The position numbers were made by a program, and so were the translations under genes. Under the pieces are notes generated by a model. It saw nothing but the letters and a program-made list of their open reading frames with translations. It was not told the DNA's origin and ran no database searches. Of a stretch of 33,610 nt of DNA, positions 8,167 to 15,431 are shown in pieces (the first letter of the stretch is position 1; each line of letters opens with the position of its first letter). The DNA is taken from NCBI GenBank assembly GCA_002783865.1, contig PFJE01000066.1, positions 1 to 33,610 on the forward strand, read 5' to 3'. The stretch is from Sphingomonadales bacterium CG_4_10_14_3_um_filter_58_15. Its GTDB lineage: Bacteria; Pseudomonadota; Alphaproteobacteria; Sphingomonadales; Sphingomonadaceae.

Positions 8167-8502
8167 TTACGGCTGCCCGCCAAGGCGGAGTGCTACATTG
8201 GCCATCAGCGCTTCAGTCATGGCAGGGTTCATCTGGACACAGTCGAGACTCGCCCGCATAGCTTCGAGATATGATCGCGCAATGGTAGTCCCGCCGCCTT
8301 TCTGCAAGGCTGGTTGCAAGGCGCTTTCCAATGCGCAACTGAGATCGCGAAGCGCAAACAGATGATGCCAGGTTGCTTTTTGCCGAACCTGGTCCAGATG
8401 CATGAGAAATTGACGTGGCTGCTGCGCAACCATTTCCGCCGACAGGCAGTCGAGCAAATTCAGCATTTCCGCCTGCACAAACAGATCTTTATCATGATTC
8501 AT
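8167..8502 (-). CDS. small helical protein of unknown function
   Basis: 111 aa from MNHDKDLFVQ. The ORF is open 30 nt further, but GGGAG lies 8 nt before the ATG at 8502, which decides the start. The predicted protein is soluble and helical, with many Ala, Leu, Met and Gln, and has no signal peptide or membrane segment. I do not recognise a family. It is 11 nt upstream of the TMEM165-like transporter, so it may be co-transcribed with it. Its codon use and base composition match its neighbours. Confidence 0.65.
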   Translation of the reverse strand: MNHDKDLFVQAEMLNLLDCLSAEMVAQQPRQFLMHLDQVRQKATWHHLFALRDLSCALESALQPALQKGGGTTIARSYLEAMRASLDCVQMNPAMTEALMANVALRLGGQP

Positions 8503-8600
8503 CGCAATGGCTCCCTGCTTCGATGCGACCATGCAAAAACATGGTTAAGAAGTCGTAAACAGAGCGGAGATTGCTTCCCTCAAGATCACGAAGGCTTTTT

Positions 8601-8630
8601 CTTGACATTCACTGGCGTTTTCACCATTAG
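8601..8630 (+). promoter_or_regulatory. putative promoter of rpmG
   Basis: CTTGACA at 8601-8607, which matches the alphaproteobacterial -35 preference for CTTGAC, a 17-nt spacer and CATTAG as a weak -10 at 8625-8630. The expected transcript start is about 60 nt before rpmG. Confidence 0.45.
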
Positions 8631-8699
8631 CGCGGGAAGGAATGCGGCGCCGGATTGCGTCGCTGTTTTTATTTCAGCTTCTGCGTTAAGGAATGCACC

Positions 8700-8867
8700 A
8701 TGGCGAAACCAGCCAATGTAAAGATCAAACTCGTCAGCACGGCGGATACCGGCTTTTTCTATGTAACCCGGAAAAACCCCCGCAATCTCACCGAAAAAAT
8801 GGTGCAGCGCAAATATGATCCAGTTGTTCGCAAGCATGTCGAATTCAAAGAAGCCAAAATCAAATAA
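8700..8867 (+). CDS. rpmG: 50S ribosomal protein L33
   Basis: 55 aa ([20 protein letters not shown]...), the standard L33 length, with the family features [13 protein letters not shown] and a basic C-terminus. There are no CxxC pairs, so this is the zinc-independent form. It is a surface protein of the large ribosomal subunit near the E site. The ORF track extends upstream, but AAGGA lies 7 nt before the ATG at 8700 and the family N-terminus is MAK. The gene converges with divK, with an 18-bp gap and no convincing terminator hairpin between them. Confidence 0.96.
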   Translation: MAKPANVKIKLVSTADTGFFYVTRKNPRNLTEKMVQRKYDPVVRKHVEFKEAKIK

Positions 8868-8885
8868 GCAGCTTTTGATTGTGCT

Positions 8886-9254
8886 TTAACGGTGCAGGAC
8901 CTGCTGTACCGATTCGATGAATTTCGCGACCGATATCGGCTTTGAAACATAAGCTTCCGCCCCGGCGCTCAATATCCGGTCTTCATCACCCTTGCCGGCA
9001 TAAGCGGTCACGGCCATGATCGGAATGATCTTTAGCTGACCGTCTTTCTTGATCTGCTCGATCAGCTCCAGACCGCTGACGTGGGGAAGCTGGATATCCA
9101 TGATGATCAGATTCGGCACGAAGCTGCGCGCCTTTTCGAGCACTTCCCGGCCATCGCTGACCGGCTCGACCACAAAAGCATGGGCCCGCAGCAGATCGCA
9201 GAATAGCTTGAGGTTCAATTCATTGTCCTCAACCACCAACACTCTTTTTGCCAC
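8886..9254 (-). CDS. divK: single-domain response regulator DivK
   Basis: 122 aa, a receiver domain only. The acidic pocket is Glu9/Asp10, the phospho-acceptor Asp53 (IIMDIQLP), the switch Thr83 (AVTAYA) and the conserved Lys105 (SKPIS). Asn13 and the YVSKPI context fit DivK. In Caulobacter, DivK links the PleC/DivJ kinases to DivL and CckA and so to CtrA activity. The divergent DUF3572 gene starting at 9307 is a neighbour I recall for divK in alphaproteobacteria and supports the assignment. No PleD-like gene is adjacent. Confidence 0.9.
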   Translation of the reverse strand: MAKRVLVVEDNELNLKLFCDLLRAHAFVVEPVSDGREVLEKARSFVPNLIIMDIQLPHVSGLELIEQIKKDGQLKIIPIMAVTAYAGKGDEDRILSAGAEAYVSKPISVAKFIESVQQVLHR

Positions 9255-9306
9255 GACCGGATTTGCCCTTTCAAACTTGCTGCCGAACCATTAGGCGAAA
9301 GCGGCT

Positions 9307-9597
9307 ATGGAAACAAATCCCAATCTCGGGCCGGACAGCGATATCATCGCCTTGCAGGCGCTTGGCTGGGTCCTGCAGGATCAGGACCGGGCCGAACGGC
9401 TACTCGCATTGACCGGGCTGGATCCGCGCGAATTGCGGTCGGGTCTCGAAGATCCGGCCATGCTGTCCTCCCTGCTCGGCTTTCTTGCCAATCACGAACC
9501 CGATCTGCTTGCCTGCGCGGAGGCCATCGGGGTTGCTCCTGGCAAATTGGCGGCCGCTGCCGACCATCTTAACTCGACCGGAGATTGTCATGAGTAA
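9307..9597 (+). CDS. DUF3572 family protein
   Basis: 96 aa, helical. The sequence DIIALQALGWVLQDQDRAERLL followed by TGLDPRELR and a second helical block (LSSLLGFLANHEPDLLACAEAIG) is typical of DUF3572, a small family of unknown function found next to divK in alphaproteobacteria. It is divergent from divK and overlaps the HAD gene by 8 nt (ATG 9590, stop 9595-9597), so it heads a compact operon reaching to 12665. Confidence 0.85.
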   Translation: METNPNLGPDSDIIALQALGWVLQDQDRAERLLALTGLDPRELRSGLEDPAMLSSLLGFLANHEPDLLACAEAIGVAPGKLAAAADHLNSTGDCHE

Positions 9598-10267
9598 AAA
9601 GCCGCTTCTGATCAGCGACTGCGATGAAGTGCTGCTGCATATGGTGGTGCCGTTCCAGCAATGGCTGGACAGCGACAAGCATATTCATTTCGATCTGGAA
9701 AATGGCAGCGATTTTGCCAATGCGCTGCGCCACAAGCATGACGGCACCCAGGTTCTGCCAGAACAAATCTGGCCGATGCTGAAGGAATTTTTCGACACCG
9801 AAATGCATCGCCAGGGAGCCATTGAGGGCGCAGTGGAATCGATCAACAAGCTCGCTGAAATGGCCGATGTCGTGATATTGACCAACCTGCTGGATGATCG
9901 CCGGGAGGCGCGAGCAGAACAGCTCAAGGCGGTCGGCATCCATTTCCCCGTCTACACCAATCAGGGCGGCAAGGGCGAACTGCTGAACGATATCATCGCC
10001 GAATTTGAACCTTCGGTCACCGCCTTTGTCGACGATCTGGGGCATCAGCATGGCAGCGTCGCCAAACACGCGCCCGATGTATGGCGGCTGCAAATGGTTG
10101 GCGAGCCGATCATGGCCAAACATATCAAGACCAATCCTGCCGCCCACGCCCGTATCGACTCCTGGAGTGAAGCCGTGGCCTGGATATCCGAAAGATTTGA
10201 AAAAGCCGAACCGGCTCCGGCGATGGACCTGCCTTCGCAAGAGCTTGACCCTGCCAACCATGCGTGA
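9590..10267 (+). CDS. HAD superfamily hydrolase
   Basis: 225 aa from MSKKPLLISDCDEVLL. HAD motif I is DCDEV (Asp10 nucleophile, Asp12), motif II is the Thr in VVILTNLLDD, and motif IV is the acidic pair in AFVDDLGHQHGS. This makes a phosphatase-type HAD enzyme likely; the substrate is unknown. The ORF is open to 9485, but the extension is simply the DUF3572 region in another frame, and the chosen ATG gives the expected N-terminal beta-strand. It overlaps DUF3572 by 8 nt and lies 12 nt before the RidA gene. The last about 25 residues look disordered. Confidence 0.8.
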   Translation: MSKKPLLISDCDEVLLHMVVPFQQWLDSDKHIHFDLENGSDFANALRHKHDGTQVLPEQIWPMLKEFFDTEMHRQGAIEGAVESINKLAEMADVVILTNLLDDRREARAEQLKAVGIHFPVYTNQGGKGELLNDIIAEFEPSVTAFVDDLGHQHGSVAKHAPDVWRLQMVGEPIMAKHIKTNPAAHARIDSWSEAVAWISERFEKAEPAPAMDLPSQELDPANHA

Positions 10268-10279
10268 GAGTTTCAGCCT

Positions 10280-10747
10280 ATGACCAATCATATCGAAAAG
10301 GCCCTGACCGCCAAGGGCATCCACTTACCCACACCCGCTGCTCCTGTTGCTTCTTATGTTCCTGCTGTTGAAGTGAATGGCATGCTGCATATCAGCGGCC
10401 AGGTGTCGATGAATGACGGCGAGCTGATCACCGGTCGGCTCGGGGACAATATGTCGCTGGAGGAAGGACAACAGGCCGCCAAGGCCTGTGCACTGATGAT
10501 CGCGGCGCAGATCAAGAAGGCGGCGGGATCGCTCGACCGGGTCGACCGCATCGTCAAACTCGGTGTTTTCGTCAACAGCACCGCCGACTATACCGACCAT
10601 CCCAAAGTCGCCAATGGCTGCTCCGACATGATGGAAGTGATCTTTGGGGCCGCCGGACAGCACGCCCGAAGTGCCGTGGGCGTGGCATCGCTACCGCTTG
10701 GGGTCGCGGTCGAAGTCGACGCCATCATTGCCCTTAAACTCGAGTGA
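10280..10747 (+). CDS. RidA/YjgF family protein (enamine/imine deaminase-like)
   Basis: 155 aa. The family pattern is clear: an early GISGQV-like strand (MLHISGQVSM), the central region RIVKLGVFVNSTADY, and the C-terminal ARSAVGVASLPLGVAVEVDA containing the Arg that binds the carboxylate in catalytic RidA proteins. The long form (about 150 aa) matches the YjgF subgroup sometimes called LPS-type, not the 128-aa archetype. The likely role is hydrolysis of reactive enamine/imine by-products. Its stop overlaps the GTG start of the GDPD gene (GTGA), a 4-nt overlap. Confidence 0.88.
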   Translation: MTNHIEKALTAKGIHLPTPAAPVASYVPAVEVNGMLHISGQVSMNDGELITGRLGDNMSLEEGQQAAKACALMIAAQIKKAAGSLDRVDRIVKLGVFVNSTADYTDHPKVANGCSDMMEVIFGAAGQHARSAVGVASLPLGVAVEVDAIIALKLE

Positions 10748-11502
10748 TCGGAAGGCTGCTCGATAACGCGCTCGCGCCGGCTCCGGCGCCCGGCCGTGTC
10801 GCCTTTCTGAAAGGCCAGCCCTATGCGCATCGCGGGCTGCATGGCGATGGCGTTCTCGAAAATAGCCCCGCCGCCTTCGAAGCCGCAATCAAGCTGGGTC
10901 ATGGCATTGAATGCGATGTCCAGGCAGCGGAAGATGGTCGCGCCTTTGTCTTTCATGATTATGAGCTGGACCGGTTGACCAATCAAACGGGCCCGATCGC
11001 AAAATTGCGGGCAAAAGATATTGAACAGATTGAGCTGAAGGGCGGCCACGGCAAAATCCCGCGGCTGCGCGAAACCCTGGCTCAGGTAGCCGGCCGAGTG
11101 CCGGTCCTGATCGAAATCAAGTCACGCAACCTGCGGATAGGCCCCCTGTGCCTATCGGTGCGCCGAGCCCTGGAAGGCTATGGCGGCCAAGCCGCTATAA
11201 TGTCCTTCAACCCGCTCGTCGGTGCATGGTTTCACAGCAACGCCAGACATATAGTGCGCGGGCTGGTCGTCACCGAAGAGGATAGCAAGAACTGGCGCGG
11301 CCGTATCGCTCGCCACCGCAATCTTTGGACGGCGAAGCCGGATTTTCTGGCCTATGACATTCGTGACCTGCCCTCCCGCTTCGCAGCAGCCCAGCGGGCA
11401 CGCGGCCTGCCAATCGTCACTTGGACGGTCCGTTCCGCCGAACAGGAAAAAACCGCCAACCTATATGCCGACGAACCGGTTTATGAGATGCCGCAAAACT
11501 GA
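10744..11502 (+). CDS. glycerophosphodiester phosphodiesterase family protein
   Basis: 252 aa starting at GTG 10744, which overlaps the RidA stop by 4 nt. The GDPD signatures are present: AHRG (His29, Arg30), LENSPAAFEAA (Glu39, Asn40), the metal ligands IECDVQ (Glu56, Asp58) and VFHD (His71). The TIM-barrel length is normal and there is no signal peptide, so it is probably cytoplasmic. Expected reaction: a glycerophosphodiester to glycerol 3-phosphate and an alcohol. It is followed 14 nt later by the DUF482 gene. Confidence 0.9.
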   Translation: MIGRLLDNALAPAPAPGRVAFLKGQPYAHRGLHGDGVLENSPAAFEAAIKLGHGIECDVQAAEDGRAFVFHDYELDRLTNQTGPIAKLRAKDIEQIELKGGHGKIPRLRETLAQVAGRVPVLIEIKSRNLRIGPLCLSVRRALEGYGGQAAIMSFNPLVGAWFHSNARHIVRGLVVTEEDSKNWRGRIARHRNLWTAKPDFLAYDIRDLPSRFAAAQRARGLPIVTWTVRSAEQEKTANLYADEPVYEMPQN

Positions 11503-11516
11503 TAGCATTGATCGCA

Positions 11517-12665
11517 ATGTCCGATTCTCCCCAGACCGAAATTCTTGCCCGTGTTGCCGGTGATATCGCCAGCCTGCCCGCCGACCAGTGGGATGCCTGC
11601 GCCGGTTCGGCGAATCCCTTTGTTTCCCATGGTTTTCTTTCGGCGATGGAGGAATCGGGGAGTGTCGGGCTGGGTACCGGCTGGAAATCGCTGCCCATAA
11701 TAATCGAGGACCAGGCTGGGACGATCGCCGCCTGCCTGCCGAGCTATCTGAAATCGCACAGCCAGGGCGAATATATATTCGATCAGCAATGGGCGCATGC
11801 GTTTGAAAATGCCGGCGGCCAATATTATCCCAAGATCCAGGTAGCCGCCCCCTTTTCTCCGGTGCCCGGCCCGCGGTTGCTGATGCGGGACGAGGCGCTG
11901 GCGGTGCCATTGTTGAGAGCGGCTGAGCAACTGGCGCAAAATAACGGCATTTCATCGGTCCATGCGACATTTGTCAGCGAAGACCAGCTGCCCCATTTCC
12001 GCGAAGCTGGCTGGATGATCCGCACCGACAGCCAGTTCCACTGGCGCAATGACGACTATGAAAGCTTTGATGATTTTCTGGCGGCTCTCTCTTCCCGGAA
12101 GCGCAAGGCAATCCGGCGGGAACGCGCCAAGGCTCAGGAAGGGGTCGAGATTGTTCACCTGACCGGCGATGATATTGAACCGCATCATTGGGACCATTTC
12201 TGGGAATTTTACCAGGATACCGGGATGCGCAAATGGGGGCAGCCCTATCTGACGCGGAGCGCCTTCGATCTGCTGCAAGAGAAAATGGCGGACAAGTTGC
12301 TGCTGATCTTTGCCATGCAGGACGGCATTCCGGTTGCGGGTGCGCTCAATGTGATCGGAGAGGACACGCTATATGGCCGCTATTGGGGTTGCACGCGCAA
12401 TATCCCGTTTCTGCATTTCGAGATTTGCTATTATCAGGCAATTGATGCCGCGATCGCGCGCAGGCTGAAGACGGTGGAGGCCGGAGCGCAAGGCAGCCAC
12501 AAGCTGGCGCGTGGCTATCAACCGGTGCCGACCTGGTCGGCGCATTTTATTGTTGATCCGGGATTTCGTTCAGCGATTGCCGACTATCTCGAACGCGAGC
12601 GGCGGGCGGTTACCGCCGACATTGAATTTCTGGCCGAGATGGGACCATTTAAGAAATCGACGTAA
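11517..12665 (+). CDS. GNAT/FemAB-like protein of the DUF482 (COG3146) family
   Basis: 382 aa from ATG 11517; the ORF track uses a TTG 9 nt earlier. Recognisable features are WDACAGSANPFVSHGFLSA near the start, the FDQQWAHAFENAGGQYYPK segment, and the basic stretch SSRKRKAIRRERAKA before the second acyltransferase-like half, with MRKWGQPYLTR and KLARGYQPVPTWSAHF near the end. The family (peptidoglycan biosynthesis/recognition-like, PF04339) has a double GNAT fold, but its substrate is not established as far as I know. There is no clear SD; it is probably translated as the last gene of the operon from 9307. Confidence 0.88.
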   Translation: MSDSPQTEILARVAGDIASLPADQWDACAGSANPFVSHGFLSAMEESGSVGLGTGWKSLPIIIEDQAGTIAACLPSYLKSHSQGEYIFDQQWAHAFENAGGQYYPKIQVAAPFSPVPGPRLLMRDEALAVPLLRAAEQLAQNNGISSVHATFVSEDQLPHFREAGWMIRTDSQFHWRNDDYESFDDFLAALSSRKRKAIRRERAKAQEGVEIVHLTGDDIEPHHWDHFWEFYQDTGMRKWGQPYLTRSAFDLLQEKMADKLLLIFAMQDGIPVAGALNVIGEDTLYGRYWGCTRNIPFLHFEICYYQAIDAAIARRLKTVEAGAQGSHKLARGYQPVPTWSAHFIVDPGFRSAIADYLERERRAVTADIEFLAEMGPFKKST

Positions 12666-12667
12666 GC

Positions 12668-12964
12668 TTATGCCGCTCGGCGTATATTTTCTTGCAGCCA
12701 ACCACGGGCTTCGCGCTGGGCTTCGGCAATTTCACGCGCCGTCATATCAAGCGAAATTTCTGCCCGACATATCTTGCTCTCATCATGGCCGGATAATGCC
12801 GCCAGATTGAACCATTTGTGCGCTTCGATCAGATCGACCTCGACGCCATCCGATCCGGTCGAGTAGATTACCCCCAAATCAAAATAAGCATTGCTGCTGC
12901 CTTGCAAAGCTTCCGCGAGGTGGCTTTCGATCAGAAAGGCCCCGCTTTTCATGCTGTTGCCCAT
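12668..12964 (-). CDS. small Sel1-like (TPR-type) repeat protein
   Basis: 98 aa from ATG 12964, with CAGGGA about 9 nt upstream; the ORF track begins 54 nt earlier without an SD. One Sel1-like repeat is visible: AYFDLGVIYSTGSDGVEVDLIEAHKWFNLAALSGH, with the typical A-x-K-W-F/Y-x-x-A-A helix. Sel1 repeats bind partner proteins; with one to two repeats this protein is too short to form a full solenoid. No signal peptide is seen. It converges with the DUF482 gene, with only 2 nt between stops. Confidence 0.75.
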   Translation of the reverse strand: MGNSMKSGAFLIESHLAEALQGSSNAYFDLGVIYSTGSDGVEVDLIEAHKWFNLAALSGHDESKICRAEISLDMTAREIAEAQREARGWLQENIRRAA

Positions 12965-13072
12965 ATTTTCAGTCCCTGTTTTTTCTTGCCGCAATTGCAG
13001 CGACACAGCGACATTCAACGCAATATCCTAAAGGAATGGTTAACGCGAAGCGGAGAAAGTCCGGTTAGACGA

Positions 13073-13104
13073 GACAAAAACCCACGAAATCGGGTACTTT
13101 TGTC
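13073..13104 (-). terminator. possible terminator of panC
   Basis: An inverted repeat with outer arms GACAAAA / TTTTGTC and an inner CCCG-ATTT-CG(T)GGG. Read on the minus strand it gives a short G+C stem followed by TTTTTGTC, 35 nt after the panC stop. The stem has a bulge, so it is a moderate candidate. Confidence 0.5.
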
Positions 13105-13138
13105 ACATTTTATCAATTAACCATATGGCTCAAGAGCC

Positions 13139-13978
13139 CTAGGAAAGCGGGATATTATCGATCAATCGGGTACGGCCGATATGGGCCGCGGCGAAAAGAC
13201 GGGCAGGTTTTGTAAAAACATCCAGTAGCGCCAGCGTATGGGCATCGCGAAGCTCGAGATAGTCAATTTTGTGAAAGCCAGAGTCGAGTATTTGCGCTTT
13301 GGCTGCTTCCAATATCGCGGCCACTTTGCCGCCGTCCGCAATCGCAGTGGCCGCTTCGCGCATCGCTTCGGGGAGCGCCACGGCATTGGCTCTTTGCTCC
13401 GCAGTCAGATAGGCGTTGCGCGAGGATAAGGCGAGACCGTCGGGGTCACGGACCGTCGGCACGCCGACAATCTCATGGGCGAAGTCAAGATCCCGCGCCA
13501 TCCGCCGGATGACCGCCAGCTGCTGATAATCTTTTTCGCCGAAATAGGCGGCATCGGGGCGCACCTGGTTGAACAGTTTCGCCACGACCGTGGCAACGCC
13601 ATCAAAATGGCCCGGGCGGGCCGCGCCGCACAGACCATCGCTGATCCCGGTCACGCTGACACTGGTGGCATAGCCAGAAGGATACATTTGATCCGCCGTT
13701 GGCGCCCATAGCAATTCCACGCCCGCCGCATCGAGCAAAGCCGCATCGGCGACTTCCTGGCGGGGATAGGCATCAAGATCCTCTCCCTCGCCGAACTGGG
13801 TTGGGTTGACGAAGATCGACGCCACCACCGCGTCGCATTCTTCCCTCGCCACTTCGACCAGCCGCATATGCCCTGAGTGCAAAGCGCCCATGGTCGGCAC
13901 CAGACCGATTTTTAATCCTGCCTTGCGAAATTCCGCCAAAGCGTCCCGCAGCGGGTCAAGCTGTCGAACAATTTGCAT
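13139..13978 (-). CDS. panC: pantothenate synthetase (pantoate--beta-alanine ligase)
   Basis: 279 aa, the normal length. The HIGH-like signature is PTMGALHSGHMRLV (28-41), followed by the pantoate/ATP-site elements SIFVNPTQFGEGEDLDAYPR, FDGVATVVAKLFNQVRPDAAYFGEKDYQQL and the KMS-like LALSSRNAYLT. The enzyme joins D-pantoate and beta-alanine using ATP, the last step of pantothenate (vitamin B5, CoA precursor) synthesis. No panB lies adjacent. It is divergent from mipZ with a 101-bp gap. Confidence 0.96.
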   Translation of the reverse strand: MQIVRQLDPLRDALAEFRKAGLKIGLVPTMGALHSGHMRLVEVAREECDAVVASIFVNPTQFGEGEDLDAYPRQEVADAALLDAAGVELLWAPTADQMYPSGYATSVSVTGISDGLCGAARPGHFDGVATVVAKLFNQVRPDAAYFGEKDYQQLAVIRRMARDLDFAHEIVGVPTVRDPDGLALSSRNAYLTAEQRANAVALPEAMREAATAIADGGKVAAILEAAKAQILDSGFHKIDYLELRDAHTLALLDVFTKPARLFAAAHIGRTRLIDNIPLS

Positions 13979-14079
13979 GCATCACTCTTTGCGTTTAGAT
14001 TTTGCGGTAAAGCTCATCTAAGCTATGGGACGACGGATCGTCCTTCGCAAGGGCCAAGAACAGGGGTAGCGCTCAGAAC

Positions 14080-14904
14080 GTGACCGACAATACGCATCAT
14101 ATCGTCTTCGCCAATGAAAAAGGCGGCACCGGCAAGTCAACAACCGCAGTTCACGTCGCAGTGGCGCTTGCCTACCAGGGTCACAAGGTTGCGCTTATCG
14201 ATCTCGATCCGCGCCAGCGCACATCCTATCGCTATCTGGAAAACCGCGACGCGACAATGAAGCGGCTGAATATCGAAATTCCGCAACCCGATTATGACGT
14301 GTTTGAAGATGACAATCTTGCGCGGCTCGAACAGTTGATCGAACGGCTGGCCGACGGGGCGGATTTTCTGCTCTATGATACGCCGGGCCGCGACGACAAA
14401 TTCGCCCGATTTGTGGCAACCCGAGCGAATACATTGGTCACGCCGATCAATGACAGCTTTGTCGATTTCGACCTGATCGGGCAGGTCGATCCGGAAACTT
14501 ACAAGGTAAAAAAACTCAGTTTTTACGCCGAGCTGATCTGGGACGCACGCAAGGCGCGGGCCAAGGCGGACGGTGCGACAATCGACTGGGTCTTGCTGAG
14601 AAACCGCACCCAATATGTCGAGGCGCACAATATGAAGCGCATTGTCGCAGCGCTGGCAGAATTGTCGCAGCGGGTCGGATTCCGGATCATTCCCGGACTC
14701 AGCGAGCGAGTCATTTACCGCGAGCTTTTCCCTTCGGGAATGACGATGCTCGACAAAAAACATCTCGGTCGGCTCGCCACCAGCCATCTGGCGGCGCGTC
14801 AGGAATTGCGCGAACTGATCAAGCATCTGGCTTTGCCGCAAACCAGCAGGGACACGCCCGACGGCGTCGATACAGGCTTGGCGAAGCCAAAGCTGGTGGC
14901 CTGA
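14080..14904 (+). CDS. mipZ: division-plane positioning ATPase MipZ
   Basis: 274 aa, GTG start. The deviant Walker A is NEKGGTGKSTTAVHVAVAL (Lys14, Lys19), followed by ALIDLDPRQRTSYRYLENR, which is diagnostic of the MipZ branch of the ParA/MinD family, and LLYDTPGRDD as the Walker B region. MipZ dimers form a gradient from ParB at the poles and inhibit FtsZ polymerisation, placing the division site at midcell. The C-terminal about 20 residues are variable. The upstream AGGGG is some 14 nt from the GTG, so the start is less certain than the family. The J-domain gene follows directly (1-nt gap). Confidence 0.92.
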   Translation: MTDNTHHIVFANEKGGTGKSTTAVHVAVALAYQGHKVALIDLDPRQRTSYRYLENRDATMKRLNIEIPQPDYDVFEDDNLARLEQLIERLADGADFLLYDTPGRDDKFARFVATRANTLVTPINDSFVDFDLIGQVDPETYKVKKLSFYAELIWDARKARAKADGATIDWVLLRNRTQYVEAHNMKRIVAALAELSQRVGFRIIPGLSERVIYRELFPSGMTMLDKKHLGRLATSHLAARQELRELIKHLALPQTSRDTPDGVDTGLAKPKLVA

Positions 14905-14905
14905 T

Positions 14906-15340
14906 TTGTTGCCCCTGCTGATCTTTGGCGGCGCCATTCTGGCCTGGCTGGTGCTGTCGGGAAAAGCGAAGACCATGACCCCCAACCAGTGGCTGGCATT
15001 GGTAATTGCCCTGGTCGGTGCCAATTTTCTGCGCGGCGGCGGCTGGATCATGGGCGGGGCAATGCTCTTGGGCGCGGCTTTTCTGAGCGGCTGGCGGATA
15101 TTGATACCGGCGCGAGGCCACGAGGAACCGAAACGCAAACCTCGCAGTTTTGAACTGGACCGGGCGCGGTCGTTGCTCGGGGTAAGCGACGATGCCGGGT
15201 TTATCGAGATCAACGCGGCCTGGAAACAGCGGCTGGCGGAACATCATCCCGACAATGGCGGCGACGAGCAGCTGGCGAAGATGATCAACCGGGCGCGGGA
15301 CCTGTTGCTGGAAGAGCTGGAAGCATCCAAGGGTCGGTAA
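14906..15340 (+). CDS. membrane-anchored J-domain protein
   Basis: 144 aa from the first TTG (14906). Two hydrophobic segments, about 2-18 (LPLLIFGGAILAWLVLS) and 28-66, precede a C-terminal J-domain (about 82-144) with the HPD motif in LAEHHPDNGGDEQ and the helix MINRARDLLLEEL. The layout is like mitochondrial Pam18/Tim14 or DjlC-type membrane J-proteins, which recruit DnaK/Hsp70 to the inner membrane. No SD is seen; translation may depend on termination of mipZ 1 nt upstream. A start at the ATG of MTPNQW would remove the first segment. Confidence 0.82.
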   Translation: MLPLLIFGGAILAWLVLSGKAKTMTPNQWLALVIALVGANFLRGGGWIMGGAMLLGAAFLSGWRILIPARGHEEPKRKPRSFELDRARSLLGVSDDAGFIEINAAWKQRLAEHHPDNGGDEQLAKMINRARDLLLEELEASKGR

Positions 15341-15355
15341 CCCGGCTGTCGCAAT

Positions 15356-15384
15356 TTGACAGTAGCACTGGATTTTCAAACATT
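15356..15384 (+). promoter_or_regulatory. putative promoter of the phosphomannomutase gene
   Basis: TTGACA at 15356-15361, a 17-nt spacer and AACATT at 15379-15384. The -35 is perfect and the -10 poor (3 of 6). It lies about 50 nt before the start at 15432. Confidence 0.35.
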
Positions 15385-15431
15385 TGCCTCTTAGAGATAC
15401 CGGCAAATCCAACAAGCCAGGAACCCCTGAC

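Noticed and set aside
8868-8885. Short AAGCA/TGCTT repeat between rpmG and divK
   Set aside because: Five base pairs without a G+C stem are too weak for an intrinsic terminator.
9569-10324. 251-aa minus-strand ORF
   Set aside because: Antisense to the HAD hydrolase gene; no motifs.
14137-15213. 358-aa minus-strand ORF
   Set aside because: Spans the opposite strand of mipZ and the J-domain gene, both well supported; no recognisable family.
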